27,182 bases of DNA from Symbiodinium natans (GCA_905221605.1 CAJNDS010001240.1:1-27182); one strand, 5' to 3'. Shown: positions 14,816-26,766, numbered from the stretch's first letter. A program made the numbers and translations. Notes: generated by a model not told the origin, from the sequence alone.

Positions 14816-16690
14816 GTGTTTTTTTGTTTTAAGAGCCCGGCGGGTTTCCTGATATTTGGTTCCAAAACTCATGCTTTTTGAGAGGTGCCCAAAATTTTTT
14901 TTCGAGAGCTCAGCGAGTTCCTGAGTACCCAAAACACATAATTCTGGAGAGCCCAGAAGGTTTCCTGACATATGTTTTGGTGCCCAAATTTCATGCTTTG
15001 TTGAGAGCCCAGTGGGTTTTTTTGACAACCCCGACATTTGCTTTTGGTGCACAAAACTCTTGTACAGGTTGTTTGAGAGCCCGGCGAGTTTCCTGACATT
15101 TGTTTTTGGCGCCCAAAACACATGTTTTTGGAGAGCCCAGAAGGTTTCCTGACATTTGTTTTGGTGCCCAAACTTCATGTATTGTTTTAAAGAGCCCGGC
15201 GGGTTTCCTGACATTTATTTTTTGGTTCCAAAACTCATGCTTTTTGAAAGGTGCCCAAGATATAATTCTGGAGAGCCCAGAAGGTTTGCTGACGTTTGTT
15301 TTGGTGCCCAAAACTCATGCTTTTTTGAGAGCCCCATGGGTTTCCTGACCTTTGTTTTTGGTGCCCAAGACTCATGTCTTTTTTGACAGCACCGACATTT
15401 GCTTTTGGTGCACAAAACTTTTGCACAGGTTGTTTGAGAGCCCGGCGAGTTTCCTGACATTTGTTTTTGGCGCCCAAAACACATGGTTTTTTTTGAGATC
15501 CCAGTGAGTTTCCTGACATTTGTTGTTGGTGTGCAAAACTAATTTTTTTGGAGAGCCCAGAAGGTTTCCTGACATTTGTTTTGGTGCCCAAATTCATGTA
15601 TTGTTTTAAAGAGCCCGGCGGGTTTGCTGACATTTGTTTTTTGGTTCCAAAACTCATGCTTTTTGAGAGCCCGGCGAGTTTCCTAACCTTTGTTTTTGGT
15701 GCCCAAAGCTCATGTTCTTTGAGAGCCCAGAAGGTTTCCTGACATTTGTTTTGGTGCCCAAATCTCATGCTTTTTTGAGAGCCCAATGGGTTTCCTGACA
15801 TTTGTTTTTGGTGCCCAAGACTCATGTTTTTCTTGACAGCCCCGACATTTGCTTTTGGTGCACAAAACTCTTGTACAGGTTGTTTTAGAGCCCGGCGAGT
15901 TTCCTGACATTTGTTTTTGGCGCCCAAACACATGTTTTGTTTTTGAGATCCCAGCGACTTTCCTGACATTTGTTGTTGGTGTCCAAAACTCATGTTTTTG
16001 GCGAGCCGTTTGTTGGTTCCAAAACTCAGGCTTTTTGAGAGCCCGGCGAGTTTCCTGACCTTTGTTTTGGTACCCAAAACTCCTGTTTTTTTGAAAGCTC
16101 AGCGAGTTTGCTGAGTGCCCAAATCACATAATTCTGGAGAGCCCAGAAGGTTTCCTGACATTTGTTTTGGTGCCCAAAACTCATGCTTTTTTGAGAGCCC
16201 CATGAGTTTCCTGACCTTTGTTTTTGGTGCCAAAGACTCATGTGTTTTTTTTGACAGCCCCGACATTTGCTCTTGGTGCACAAAACTCTTGTACAGGTTG
16301 TTTGAGAGCCCGGCGAGTTTCCTGACATTTGTTTTTGGCGCCCAAAACACATGTTTTTTTTGAGATCCCAATGAGTTTCCTGACATTTGTTGTTGGTGTC
16401 CAAAACTCATGTTTTTTGGAGAGCCCAGAAGGTTTCCTGACATTTGTTTTGGTGCCCAAAAGTCATGTATTGTTTTTTTGTCCTAAGAACCCCCCGGGTT
16501 TCCTGACCAAAACTCATGTACATGTTGTTCGAAAGCCCAGCGAGTTTCCTGACATTTCTTTTTGGTGCCCAAAACTCATGTTTGTTTTGAGAGCCCAGGG
16601 AGTTCCCGTCATATTTTTTTGAGAGCCCAACGACTTTCCTGAATGTCCAAAACCCATGTTTTTTGAGAATCCAATGGGTTTCCTGATATT
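14816..16690 (+). repeat. Satellite family B, block 1
   Basis: Units of about 56-60 bp: GAGAGCCCGGCGAG, TTTCCTGACATTTG, TTTTTGGTGCCCAAAACTC, ATG and a T-run. Unit variants alternate (cccggcgag, cccagaagg, ccccatggg). Each unit carries the small hairpin TTTTGG-tgc-CCAAAA. Long minus-strand frames with a 19-residue period exist in several phases and are not evidence of a gene. Confidence 0.88.
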
Positions 16691-17748
16691 TGTTATCGAA
16701 TGATGATCGTAATATCTCAAAGAAAGTAAATTTCTTCTTGATTCGTCCGAAATTCTATGAATACCCATGATTCGAAGATTTCTCCCCATATGATCAATCA
16801 TGGATATTCAGAAATGATATCTTATATTGAGATTTTGCGAATATCGAATGATGATCTTCAAAATTCAAAGAAAGGGAATTTCTTCTTGACACGATCGAAA
16901 TTATATGAATATCTATGATTGATCATATATCGAAGATTTCTGACTTTCCATATGACAATCATAAATATTCGAAAGAATTCAGCGAATGTCGAAATGATGA
17001 TCGCATAACCTCAAAGAAAAAGAGAATTTCTTCTTGATGCGTTGGATATTCTATGAATATTCATGATTGATCACACACATCGAAGATTTCTTCCTATATA
17101 ATCAATCGTGGATACTCAAAAGAGCTCCCTTCTTTTGAGATTTTACGAATATCGAATGATCGTAAAATCTCAAAGAAAAAGAATTTCTTCTTGATTCGCC
17201 CATAATTCTATGAATATGCATGCTGGATCGTATATCGAAGATTTCTCCCTTCCCATATGATCAATCATAGATATTCAAAAATATTCTGCGAATATCGAAT
17301 GATAATCGTATAAATTCGAAGATCAAGAAACTCGAATTGATCCGCCCGAAATTCTTCGAATATCCATGATTGATCATATATCGTATATTTCTTGCATCCT
17401 ATATGATCTATATGATCAATCATAGATATTCAATATATTCATCTATTTTGAGGATTTGCGAATATCGAATGATGATCGCAAAATCTCAAAGAAAGAAAAT
17501 GTCTCCTTGATTCTCCCGCAATTCTGCAAATATCGATGAGAGATCATATATCGAAGATTTCTGCCATCTCTTATTTTGAGATTTTGCGAATATCGAAGGA
17601 TGATCGTAAAATCTCAAAGAAATAGAATTTCTTCTTGATTCATGCGAATCCTTTGCATATCCATGATTATATATCGAAGATTTCTTCCTTCCTATATGAT
17701 CAATCATGGACATTCAAAAAAGATCTCTTATTTCGAGGTTTTGCGAAT
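16691..17748 (+). repeat. Satellite family C, block 3
   Basis: About seven units, colinear with block 1 (10098-11122). At 17134-17148 with 17160-17174 the second hairpin is a perfect 15-bp stem in the form GAGATTTTACGA/TCGTAAAATCTC, while block 1 has GAGGATTTGCGA/TCGCAAAACCTC at 10829-10840 with 10855-10866. Confidence 0.87.
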
Positions 17749-18637
17749 GTCATGGTGTGGTCCGCTTGCGGGTGGATTGGACGGTTGGACGTGTAATGGT
17801 GTTGTCCGCTTGTGGGTGGGTTGGGCGTGTCACGGTGTTGTCCACTTGTGGGTGGGTTGGGCGTGTCACGGTGTTCACGGAGTTGTCCACTTGCAGGGGG
17901 TGGGTTGAGAGTGTCACGGTGTTGTCCGCTTGTGGGTGGGTTGGGCGTGTCACGGTGTTGTCCGCTTGTGGGTGGGTTGGGCGATCACGGTGTTGTCCGC
18001 TTGTGGGTGGGTTGGGCGTGTTACGGTGCCGTGCGCTTGCGGGTGGGCTGGGTGCGTCACGGTGTTGTCCGCTTGTGGGTGGGTTGGGCGTGTCACAGTG
18101 CTGTCCGCTTGTGAGTGTGTTGGACGTGTCACGGTGTTGTCCGCCTATGGATGGGTTGTGCGTGTCACGGTGTTGTCCACTTGTGGGTGGGTTTGGCGTG
18201 TCACGGTGTTGTCCACTTGCAGGGGGTGGGTTGGGAGTATCACGGTGTTGTCCGCTTGTGGGTGGGTTGGGCCTGTCATGGTGTTGTCCGCTTGTGGGCG
18301 GGTTGGGTGTGTCACGGTGTTGTCCGCCTGTGGGTGGGTTGGGTGTGTTGCGTCACGGTGTTGTCCGCCTGTGGGTGGGTTGGGCGTGTCATAGTGCTGT
18401 CCGCTTGTGAGTGTGTTGGACACGTCACGGTGTTGTCCGCCTGTGGATGGGTTGGGCGTGTCACGGTGTTGTCCACTTGTGGGTGGGTTTGACGTGTCAC
18501 GGTGTTGTCCGCTTGGAGGTCGGTTGGGCGTGTCACGGCGTTGTCCGCTTGTGGGTGGGCTGGGTGTGTCACGGTGTTGTCCGCCTGCGGGTGGGGTGGC
18601 CGTGTCACAGTGTTGTTCGCTTGTGGGTGGGTTGGTT
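17749..18637 (+). repeat. Satellite family A, array 3
   Basis: About 24 units of the 36-bp repeat, same entry variant order as arrays 1, 2, 4 and 5. It ends ggttgctggatcatatatcg at the switch to family C. Confidence 0.9.
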
Positions 18638-20447
18638 GCTGGATCATATATCGAAGATTTCTCCCTTCCCAAATGATCAATCGTAGATATTCAAAAATAT
18701 TCTGCGAATGTCGAATGATGATCGCATAAATTCGAAGATCAAGAAACTCGAATTGATCCGCCCGAAATTCTTCGAATATCCATGATTGATCATATATCGT
18801 ATATTTCTTGCTTCCTATATGATCTATATGACCAATCATAGATATTCAATATATTCATCTATTTTGAGGATTTGCGAATATCGAATGATGATCACAAAAC
18901 CTCAATGAAAGAAAATGTCTCCTTGATTCTCCCGCAATTCTGCAAATATCGATGAGTGATCATATATCGAAGATTTCTGCCATCTCTTGTTTTGAGATTT
19001 TGCGAATATCGAAGGATGATCGTAAAACCTCAAAGAAATAGAATTTCTTTTTGATTCATACGAATCCTTTGCATATCCATGATTATATATCGAAGATTTC
19101 TTCCTTCCTATATGATCAATCATCGATATTCAAAAACGATCTCTTATTTCGAGGTTTTGCGAGTGTCACGGTGTGGTCCGATTGCGGGTGGGTTGGATGG
19201 TTGGACGTGTAATGGTGTTGTCCGCTTGTGGGTGGGTTGGGTGTGTCACGGTGTTGTCCACTTGTGGGTGGGTTGGGCGTGTCACGGTGTTCACGGAGTT
19301 GTCCACTTGCAGGGGGTGGGTTGAGAGTGTCACGGTGTTGTCCGCTTGTGGGTGGGTTGGGCGTGTCACGGTGTTGTCCGCTTGTGGGTGGGTTGGGCGA
19401 TCACGGTGTTGTCCGCTTGTGGGTGGGTTGGGCGTGTCACGGTGCCGTGCGCTTGCGGGTGGGCTGGGTGCGTCAGGGTGTTGTCCGCTTGTGGGTGGGT
19501 TGGGCGTGTCACAGTGCTGTCCGCCTGTGAGTGTGTTGGACGTGTCACGGTGTTATCCGCCTGTGGATGGGTTGGGCGTGTCACGGTGTTGTCCACTTGT
19601 GGGTGTGTTTGGCGTGTCACGGTGTTGTCCGCCTGTGGGTGGGTTGGGCGTGTCATGGTGTTGTCCTCTTGTGGGTGGGTTGGGCGTTGTCACGCTGTTG
19701 TCCGCATGTGGATGGGTTGGGCGTGTCACGGTGTTGTCCACTTGCGGGTGGGTTTGGCGTGTCACGGTGTTGTCCGCCTGTGGGTGGGTTGGGCGTGTCA
19801 CGGTAATGTCCTCTTGTGGGTGGGTTGGGCGTGTCACGGTGTTGTCCGCTTGCGGGTGGGTTGGCCGTGTCACAGTGTTGTTCGCTTATGGGTGGGTTGG
19901 GTGTGTCACGGTGTTGTCCGCTTGTGGGAGTGTTGGGCATGTCACGGTGTTGTCCGCTTGTGGGTGGGTTGGGCGTGTCACGGTGTTGTCCGCTTGTGGA
20001 TGGGTTGGGCGTGTCACGGTGTTGTCCACTTGCAGGGGGTGGGTTGGGAGTGTCACGGTGTTGTCCGCTTGTGGGTGGGTTGGGCGTGTCACGGTGTTGT
20101 CCGCTTGTGGGCGGGTTGGGTGTGTCACGGTGTTGTCTGCCTGTGGGTGGGTTGGGCGTGTTGCGTCACGGTGTTGTCCGCTTGTGGGTTGGGCGTGTCA
20201 CAGTGCTGTCCGCTTGTGAGTGTGTTGGACACGTCACGGTGTTGTCCGCCTGTGGATGGGTTGGGCGTGTCACGGTGTTGTCCACTTGTGGGTGGGTTTG
20301 ACGTGTCACGGTGTTGTCCACTTGGAGGTCGGTTGGGCGTGTCACGGTGTTGTCCACTTGTGGGTGGGCTGGGTGTGTCACGGTGTTGTCCGCCTGCGGG
20401 TGGGGTGGCCGTGTCACAGTGTTGTTCGCTTGTGGGTGGGTTGGGTG
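18638..20447 (+). repeat. C-A superunit, copy 1 (C block 4, 18638-19164; A array 4, 19165-20447)
   Basis: A C block of about 527 bp followed by an A array of about 1283 bp. By eye it is nearly identical over long stretches to 20448-22180, with the same rare variants in the same order; the second copy lacks two 36-bp units. This indicates recent duplication of a segment of about 1.8 kb. Confidence 0.85.
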
Positions 20448-23389
20448 CTGGATCGTATATCGAAGATTTCTCTCTTCCCAAATGATCAATCGTAGATATT
20501 CAAAAATATTCTGCGAATGTCGAATGATGATCGCATAAACTCGAAGATAAAGAAGCTCGAATTGATCCGCCCGAAATTCTTCGAATATCCATGATTGATC
20601 ATATATCGTATATTTCTTGCTTCCTATATGATCTATATGACCAATCATAGATATTCAATATATTCATCTATTTTGAGGATTTGCGAATATCGAATGATGA
20701 TCACAAAACCTCAATGAAAGAAAATATCTCCTTGATTCCCCCGCAATTCTGCAAATATCGATGAGTGATCATATATCGAAGATTTCTCCCTTCTCTTATT
20801 TTGAGATTTTGCGAATATCGAAGGATGATCGTAAAACCTCAAAGAAATAGAATTTCTTTTTGATTCATACGAATCCTTTGCATATCCATGATTATATATC
20901 GAAGATTTCTTCCTTCCTATATGATCAATCATCGATATTCAAAACCGATCTCTTATTTCGAGGTTTTGCGAATGTCACGGTGTGGTCCGATTGCGGGTGG
21001 GTTGGATGGTTGGACGTGTAATGGTGTTGTCCGCTTGTGGGTGGGTTGGGTGTGTCACGGTGTTGTCCACTTGTGGGTGGGTTGGGCGTGTCACGGTGTT
21101 CACGGAGTTGTCCACTTGCACGGGGTGGGTTGAGAGTGTCACGGTGTTGTCCGCTTGTGGGTGGGTTGGGCGTGTCACGGTGTTGTCCGCTTGTGGGTGG
21201 GTTGGGCGATCACGGTGTTGTCCGCTTGTGGGTGGGTTGGGCGTGTCACGGTGCCGTGCGCTTGCGGGTGGGCTGGGTGCGTCACGGTGTTGTCCGCTTG
21301 TGGGTGGGTTGGGCGTGTCACAGTGCTGTCCGCCTGTGAGTGTGTTGGACGTGTCACGGTGTTATCCGCCTGTGGATGGGTTGGGCGTGTCACGGTGTTG
21401 TCCTCTTGTGGGTGGGTTGGGCGTTGTCACGCTGTTGTCCGCATGTGGATGGGTTGGGCGTGTCACGGTGTTGTCCACTTGCGGGTGGGTTTGGCGTGTC
21501 ACGGTGTTGTCCGCCTGTGGGTGGGTTGGGCGTGTCACGGTGTTGTCCTCTTGTGGGTGGGTTGGGCGTGTCACGGTGTTGTCCGCTTGCGGGTGGGTTG
21601 GCCGTGTCACAGTGTTGTTCGCTTATGGGTGGGTTGGGTGTGTCACGGTGTTGTCCGCTTGTGGGAGTGTTGGGCATGTCACGGTGTTGTCCGCTTGTGG
21701 GTGGGTTGGGCGTGTCACGGTGTTGTCCGCTTGTGGATGGGTTGGGCGTGTCACGGTGTTGTCCACTTGCAGGGGGTGGGTTGGGAGTGTCACGGTGTTG
21801 TCCGCTTGTGGGTGGGTTGGGCGTGTCACGGTGTTGTCCGCTTGTGGGCGGGTTGGGTGTGTCACGGTGTTGTCTGCCTGTGGGTGGGTTGGGCGTGTTG
21901 CGTCACGGTGTTGTCCGCTTGTGGGTTGGGCGTGTCACAGTGCTGTCCGCTTGTGAGTGTGTTGGACACGTCACGGTGTTGTCCGCCTGTGGATGGGTTG
22001 GGCGTGTCACGGTGTTGTCCACTTGTGGGTGGGTTTGACGTGTCACGGTGTTGTCCACTTGGAGGTCGGTTGGGCGTGTCACGGTGTTTTCCGCTTGGGG
22101 GTGGGCTGGGTGTGTCACGGTGTTGTCCGCCTGCGGGTGGGGTGGCCGTGTCACAGTGTTGTTCGCTTGTGGGTGGGTTGGGTGTGTCACGGTGTTGTCC
22201 GCTTATGGGTGGGTTGGGAGTGTCACACTGTTGTCCGCTTGTGGGTGGGTTGATCGTGTCACGGTGTTGTCCGCTTGCGGCTGGGTTGGGCGTGTCACGG
22301 TGCTGTCCGCTTGTGGGAGTGTTGGGTGTGTCACGGTGTGGTCCACTTGTGGGTGGGTTGGGCGTGTCACGGTAATCACGGTGTTGTCCGCTTGTGGGTG
22401 GGTTGGGCGATCACGGTGTTGTCCGCTTGTGGGTGGGTTGGGCGTGTCACGGTGCCGTGCGCTTGCGGGTGGGCTGGGTGCGTCACGGTGTTGTCCACTT
22501 GCAGGCGGGTTTGGCGTGTCACGGTGTTGTCCGCTTGGAGGTGGGTTGGGCGTGTCACGGTGTTGTCCGCTTGTGGGTGGGCTGGGTGTGTCACGGTGTT
22601 GTCCGCTTGCGGGTGGGTTGGCCGTGTCACGGTGTTGTCCGCTTGTGGGTGGGTTGGGCCTGTCATGGTGTTGTCCGCTTGTGGGCGGGTTGGGTGTGTC
22701 ACGGTGTTGTCCGCCTGTGGGTGGGTTGGGCGTGTTGCGTCACGGTGTTGTCCGCTTGTGGGTGGGTTGGGCGTGTCACAGTGCTGTCCGCTTGTGAGTG
22801 TGTTGGACACGTCATGGCGTTGTCCGCCTGTGGATGGGTTGGGCGTGTCACGGTGTTGTCCACTTGTGGGTGGGTTTGACGTGTCACGGTGTTGTCCGCT
22901 TGGAGGTCGGTTGGGCGTGTCACAGTGTTGTCCGCTTGTGGGTGGGCTGGGTGTGTCACGGTGTTGTCCGCCTGCGGGTGGGGTGGCCGTGTCACAGTGT
23001 TGTTCGCTTGTGGGTGGGTTGGGTGTGTCACGGTGTTGTCCGCTTATGGGTGGGTTGGGAGTGTCACACTGTTGTCCGCTTGTGGGTAGGTTGATCGTGT
23101 CACGGTGTTGTCCGCTTGCGGCTGGGTTGGGCGTGTCACGGTGCTGTCCGCTTGTGGGAGTGTTGGGTGTGTCACGGCGTTGTCCGCTTGTGGGTGGGTT
23201 GGGCGTATCACGGTGTTGTCCGCTTGTGGGTGGGTTGGGCGTGTCACGGTATTGTCCACTTGCAGGGGGTGGGTTGGGAGTGTCACGGTGTTGTCTGCTT
23301 GTGGGTGGGTTGGGCGTGTCACAGTGTTGTTCGCTTGTGGGTGGGTTTGGCGGGTCACGGTGTTGTCCGCTTGTGGGTGGGTTGGGCGT
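20448..23389 (+). repeat. C-A superunit, copy 2, extended (C block 5, 20448-20973; A array 5, 20974-23389)
   Basis: This starts as a copy of 18638-20447. Where that copy switches back to family C (near 22180 here), this A array continues for about another 1.2 kb. It contains an internal near-duplicate: the stretch around 22089-22320 closely resembles 22928-23160. It ends at the bridge segment. Confidence 0.85.
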
Positions 23390-23562
23390 GGTCACAAAGC
23401 TTTGAAACTAGCTCCATGGCCTGGCAAGAGTTTTGGTCACAAAGCTTTGAAACTAAATTGATTGTGCTTGAACATGTCCAGACCATTCTGTCACTTCTTG
23501 GGTGCATCTTGGGGGCGGGGCAAACAAGTCCAGGCCAGTCTGTCACTTCTTGCAAAATTCAT
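23390..23562 (+). repeat. Bridge segment, copy 2
   Basis: Near-identical to 14643-14815, starting 8747 bp further on, with the same doubled GGTCACAAAGCTTTGAAACT. It gives the length of the large superunit. Confidence 0.85.
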
Positions 23563-25150
23563 GTGTTTTGTTGTTTTAAGAGCCCGGCGGGTTTCCTGAT
23601 ATTTGGTTCCAAAACTCATGCTTTTTGAGAGGTGCCCAAAACTTTTTTTCGAGAGCTCAGCGAGTTTCCTGAGTACCCAAAACACATAATTCTGGAGAGC
23701 CCAGAAGGTTTCCTGACATATGTTTTGGTGCCCAAATTTCATGCTTTGTTGAGAGCCCAGTGGGTTTTTTTGACAACCCCGACATTTGCTTTTGGTGCAC
23801 AAAACTCTTGTACAGGTTGTTTGAGAGCCCGGCGAGTTTCCTGACATTTGTTTTTGGCGCCCAAAACACATGTTTTTTTGAGATCCCAGTGAGTTTCCTG
23901 ACATTTGTTGTTGGTGTCCAAAACTCATGTTTTCGGAGAGCCCAGAAGGTTTCCTGACATTTGTTTTGGTGCCCAAAATTCATGTATTGTTTTAAAGAGC
24001 CCGGCGGGTTTCCTGACATTTGTTTTTTGGTTCCAAAACTCATGCTTTTTGAGAGCCCGGCGAGTTTCCTGACCTTTGTTTTTGGTGCCCAAAACTCATG
24101 TTCTTTGAGAGCCCAGAAGGTTTCCTGACATTTGTTTTGGTGCCCAAATCTCATGCTTTTTTGAGAGCCCAATGGGTTTCCTGACATTTGTTTTTGGTGC
24201 CCAAGACTCATGTTTGTTTTTAACAGCCCCGACATTTGCTTTTGGTGCACAAAACTCTTGTACAGGTTGTTTGAGAGCCCGGCGAGTTTCCTGACATTTG
24301 TTTTTGGCGCTCAAAACACATGTTTTTTTTGAGATCCCAGTGAGTTTCCTGACATTTGTTGTTGGTGTCCAAAACTCATGTTTTTGGCGAGCCCAGAAGG
24401 TTTCCTGACATTTGTTTTGGTGCCCAAAATTCATGTATTGTTTTAAAGAGCCCAGCGGGTTTCCTGACATTTGTTTTTTGGTTCCAAAACTCATGCTTTT
24501 TGAGAGCCCGGCGAGTTTCCTGACCTTTGTTTTGGTTACCAAAACTCCTGTTTTTTTGAAAGCTCAGCGAGTTTGCTGAGTGCCCAAATCGCATAATTCT
24601 GGAGAGCCCAGAAGATTTCCTGACATTTGTTTTGGTGCCCAAAACTCATACTTTTTTGAGAGCCCCATGAGTTTCCTGACCTTTGTTTTTGGCGCCCAAG
24701 ACTCATGTTTTTTTTGACAGCCCCCACATTTGCTCTTGGTGCACAAAACTCTTGTACAGGTTGTTTGAGAGCCCGGCGAGTTTCCTGACATTTGTTTTTG
24801 GCGCCCAAAACACATTTTTTTTTGAGATCCCAATGAGTTTCCTGACATTTGTTGTTGGTGTCCAAAACTCATTTTTATGGAGAGCCCAGAAGGTTTCCTG
24901 TCATTTGTTTTGGTGCCCAAAATTCATGTTGTTTTTTGTCCTAAGAGCCCCCCGGGTTTCCTGACCAAATTTCATGTACATGTTGTTCGAAAGCCCAGCG
25001 AGTTTCCTGACATTTGTTTTCGGTGCCCAAAACTCATGTTTGTTTTGAGAGCCCAGGGAGTTCCCATCATATTTTTTTGAGTGCCCAACGACTTTCCTGA
25101 GTGTCCAAAACCCATGTTTTTTGAGAATCCAATGGATTTCCTGATATTTA
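23563..25150 (+). repeat. Satellite family B, block 2
   Basis: Colinear with 14816-16690 but about 290 bp shorter, so several 56-60 bp units were lost or gained. Variant units occur in the same order at both ends of the block. Confidence 0.88.
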
Positions 25151-25380
25151 TTATCGAATGATGATCGTAATATCTCGAAGAAAATAGATTTCTTCTTGGT
25201 TCGTCCGAAATTCTATGAGTGTCCATGATTGATCATACATCGAAGATTTCTCCCTATATGATCAATCATGGATATTCAGAAACGATATCTTATATTGAGA
25301 TTTTGCCAATATCGAATGATGATCTTAAAAACTCAAAGAAAGAGAATTTCTTCTTGATACGATCGAAATTATATGAATAC
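25151..25380 (+). repeat. Satellite family C, block 6, truncated
   Basis: About one and a half C units, colinear with 16691 onward, with hairpin arms ccatgattgatcata / tatatgatcaatcatgg. The match stops at gaaattatatgaata; from about 25381 the sequence is unrelated. This is the right end of the satellite domain. Confidence 0.85.
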
Positions 25381-25685
25381 TAGAGGGGACCCGTCGATTC
25401 CATCGACGGCATATTCACCTAAGAAGACGTACGCCAAAGCTTTGAAGAAATACGCACAAATAAAAGATCCACTTAATTTCGTGATCCCTTTATAGAATTC
25501 TGAGAGCCTGACGCGCGAGCGTCAATAAGAACTCGAACGAATGATGAAATGTGAAGGTAAGATTTAGGGATTGTCGCTTAAGACTTAGGATCTGGCTGTC
25601 TGAAGGGACAAAGTATCCAAATTCGAATCCAGAAATTTATTCTATAAATGAAATTCATCATCCAGGCGTTATGTGCGCCTAAACA
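25381..25685. other. Non-satellite sequence with small hairpins
   Basis: No gene seen. Small perfect inverted repeats: CCGTCGAT 25391-25398 with ATCGACGG 25402-25409 (loop tcc), directly after the satellite break; TGACGC 25509-25514 with GCGTCA 25519-25524 (loop gcga); ATTTAT 25635-25640 with ATAAAT 25644-25649; AGGCG 25664-25668 with CGCCT 25676-25680. Confidence 0.5.
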
Positions 25686-26054
25686 ATGAAAGGGAATCCT
25701 CATCCACGAGAGCAAGATGAATTTCGAATTCTCCAGGATACCTCGACATGGTTAAAAATCCGTCATCATCCCCCAATTGTAAGTCATCCCATAAATGAAG
25801 ATTCAGAAAGGGTGTATAGGTGTAAGCGACATCTACGCCCGATCATGGGCGTAAGTAAGAGGCTTCTGCTCCCAAAAGCACCAATTAAGAAAAGAGACAT
25901 AGTGGTAAGAGACTACGACGACTTCTGCATCCAAATATCTGGAACCAGAAACGCGACCAACCAAAAATTTCGTGGTCTCCAAGACACCTCGACGTACACA
26001 AAAGCCCGCCGCCATAAAGACGAAAAAAGAATAAGAAGAATCGAAGATTCCTAA
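25686..26054 (+). CDS. Doubtful short open frame, hypothetical
   Basis: 122 codons from ATG 25686 to a TAA. The product is basic and shows no domain I recognise. Two segments are weakly alike, around FRILQDTSTW and FRGLQDTSTY, which hints at a diverged internal duplication of the DNA. The hairpin TACGCCC 25834-25840 / GGGCGTA 25847-25853 lies inside it. It could equally be a chance frame or one exon; the only support is its length and the internal repeat. Confidence 0.2.
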   Translation: MKGNPHPREQDEFRILQDTSTWLKIRHHPPIVSHPINEDSERVYRCKRHLRPIMGVSKRLLLPKAPIKKRDIVVRDYDDFCIQISGTRNATNQKFRGLQDTSTYTKARRHKDEKRIRRIEDS

Positions 26055-26325
26055 ATACAAAGAATCAAAAGTGAGTTCTGATGAGACGAAATATGATTTC
26101 AATCTCCTCCAATAATATCCATCATATTCAAGAAATAGATTCGGTCCATAATCATCCTATAAAGAATTCGAATGAAAAGAAAATCCATAAATCATTCTTA
26201 TAGATCCAAGAAGCTTGCGATGGCATCAAGACGTTGGATTTCGATGGTCCTATGGAATCCCCTCTATGAATCGAAAATCAAATGACCCAAGCATCCTTGA
26301 AAAGAAGATCCCAAATCACGGACCA
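26055..26325. other. AT-rich sequence, nothing recognised
   Basis: No gene, RNA or clear repeat was seen between the doubtful frame and the CCA-rich minisatellite. Confidence 0.4.
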
Positions 26326-26766
26326 CCCTCACCACGAGACCACCACAAGACCACCACCACGAGACCACCAACACGAGACAACCACCACAAGACCACCACC
26401 ACGGAACCACCACCACGAGACCACCACCGCGGACCACCGCCACGGACCACCACCACCCGGCCACCACCATGGGACCACCACCACGGGACCACCACCACGA
26501 GACAACCACCACAAGACCACCACCACGGAACCACCACCACGAGACCACCACCGCGGACCACCGCCACGAACCACCACCACCCGGCCACCACCATGGGACC
26601 ACCACCACGGGACCACCACGACGGCCACCAGAGACCACCACCACCACGAACACCGCCACCACCACGACAGACCACCACTACCCAAGGAGCACCACCACAT
26701 TGTGGGACCACCACGACGAACACCACGGGACCACGGACCACCACCACGGGACCACCACCACGGGCA
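26326..26766 (+). repeat. CCA-rich minisatellite with a 123-bp internal duplication
   Basis: Imperfect 9-15 bp units of the type CCACCACCACGAGA and CCACCACGGGA. A larger duplication of 123 bp is visible: 26376-26498 is repeated at 26499-26620 with one clear substitution. His/Thr/Pro frames on plus and Val/Trp/Gly frames on minus are open in several phases and are not supported as genes. Confidence 0.88.

Noticed and set aside
11080-23405. Many long open frames on both strands (up to about 510 codons) with 12-residue repeats such as VTVLSACGWVGR or TRPTHPQADNTV
   Set aside because: They result from a 36-bp period without stop codons in most frames. Variants of -1, +1 and +5 bases move the repeat between frames, and no frame is favoured.
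14878-25080. Minus-strand frames of up to 280 codons in the B blocks with a 19-residue period
   Set aside because: All phases of the 56-60 bp unit are open and the frames switch between phases. No domain was recognised.
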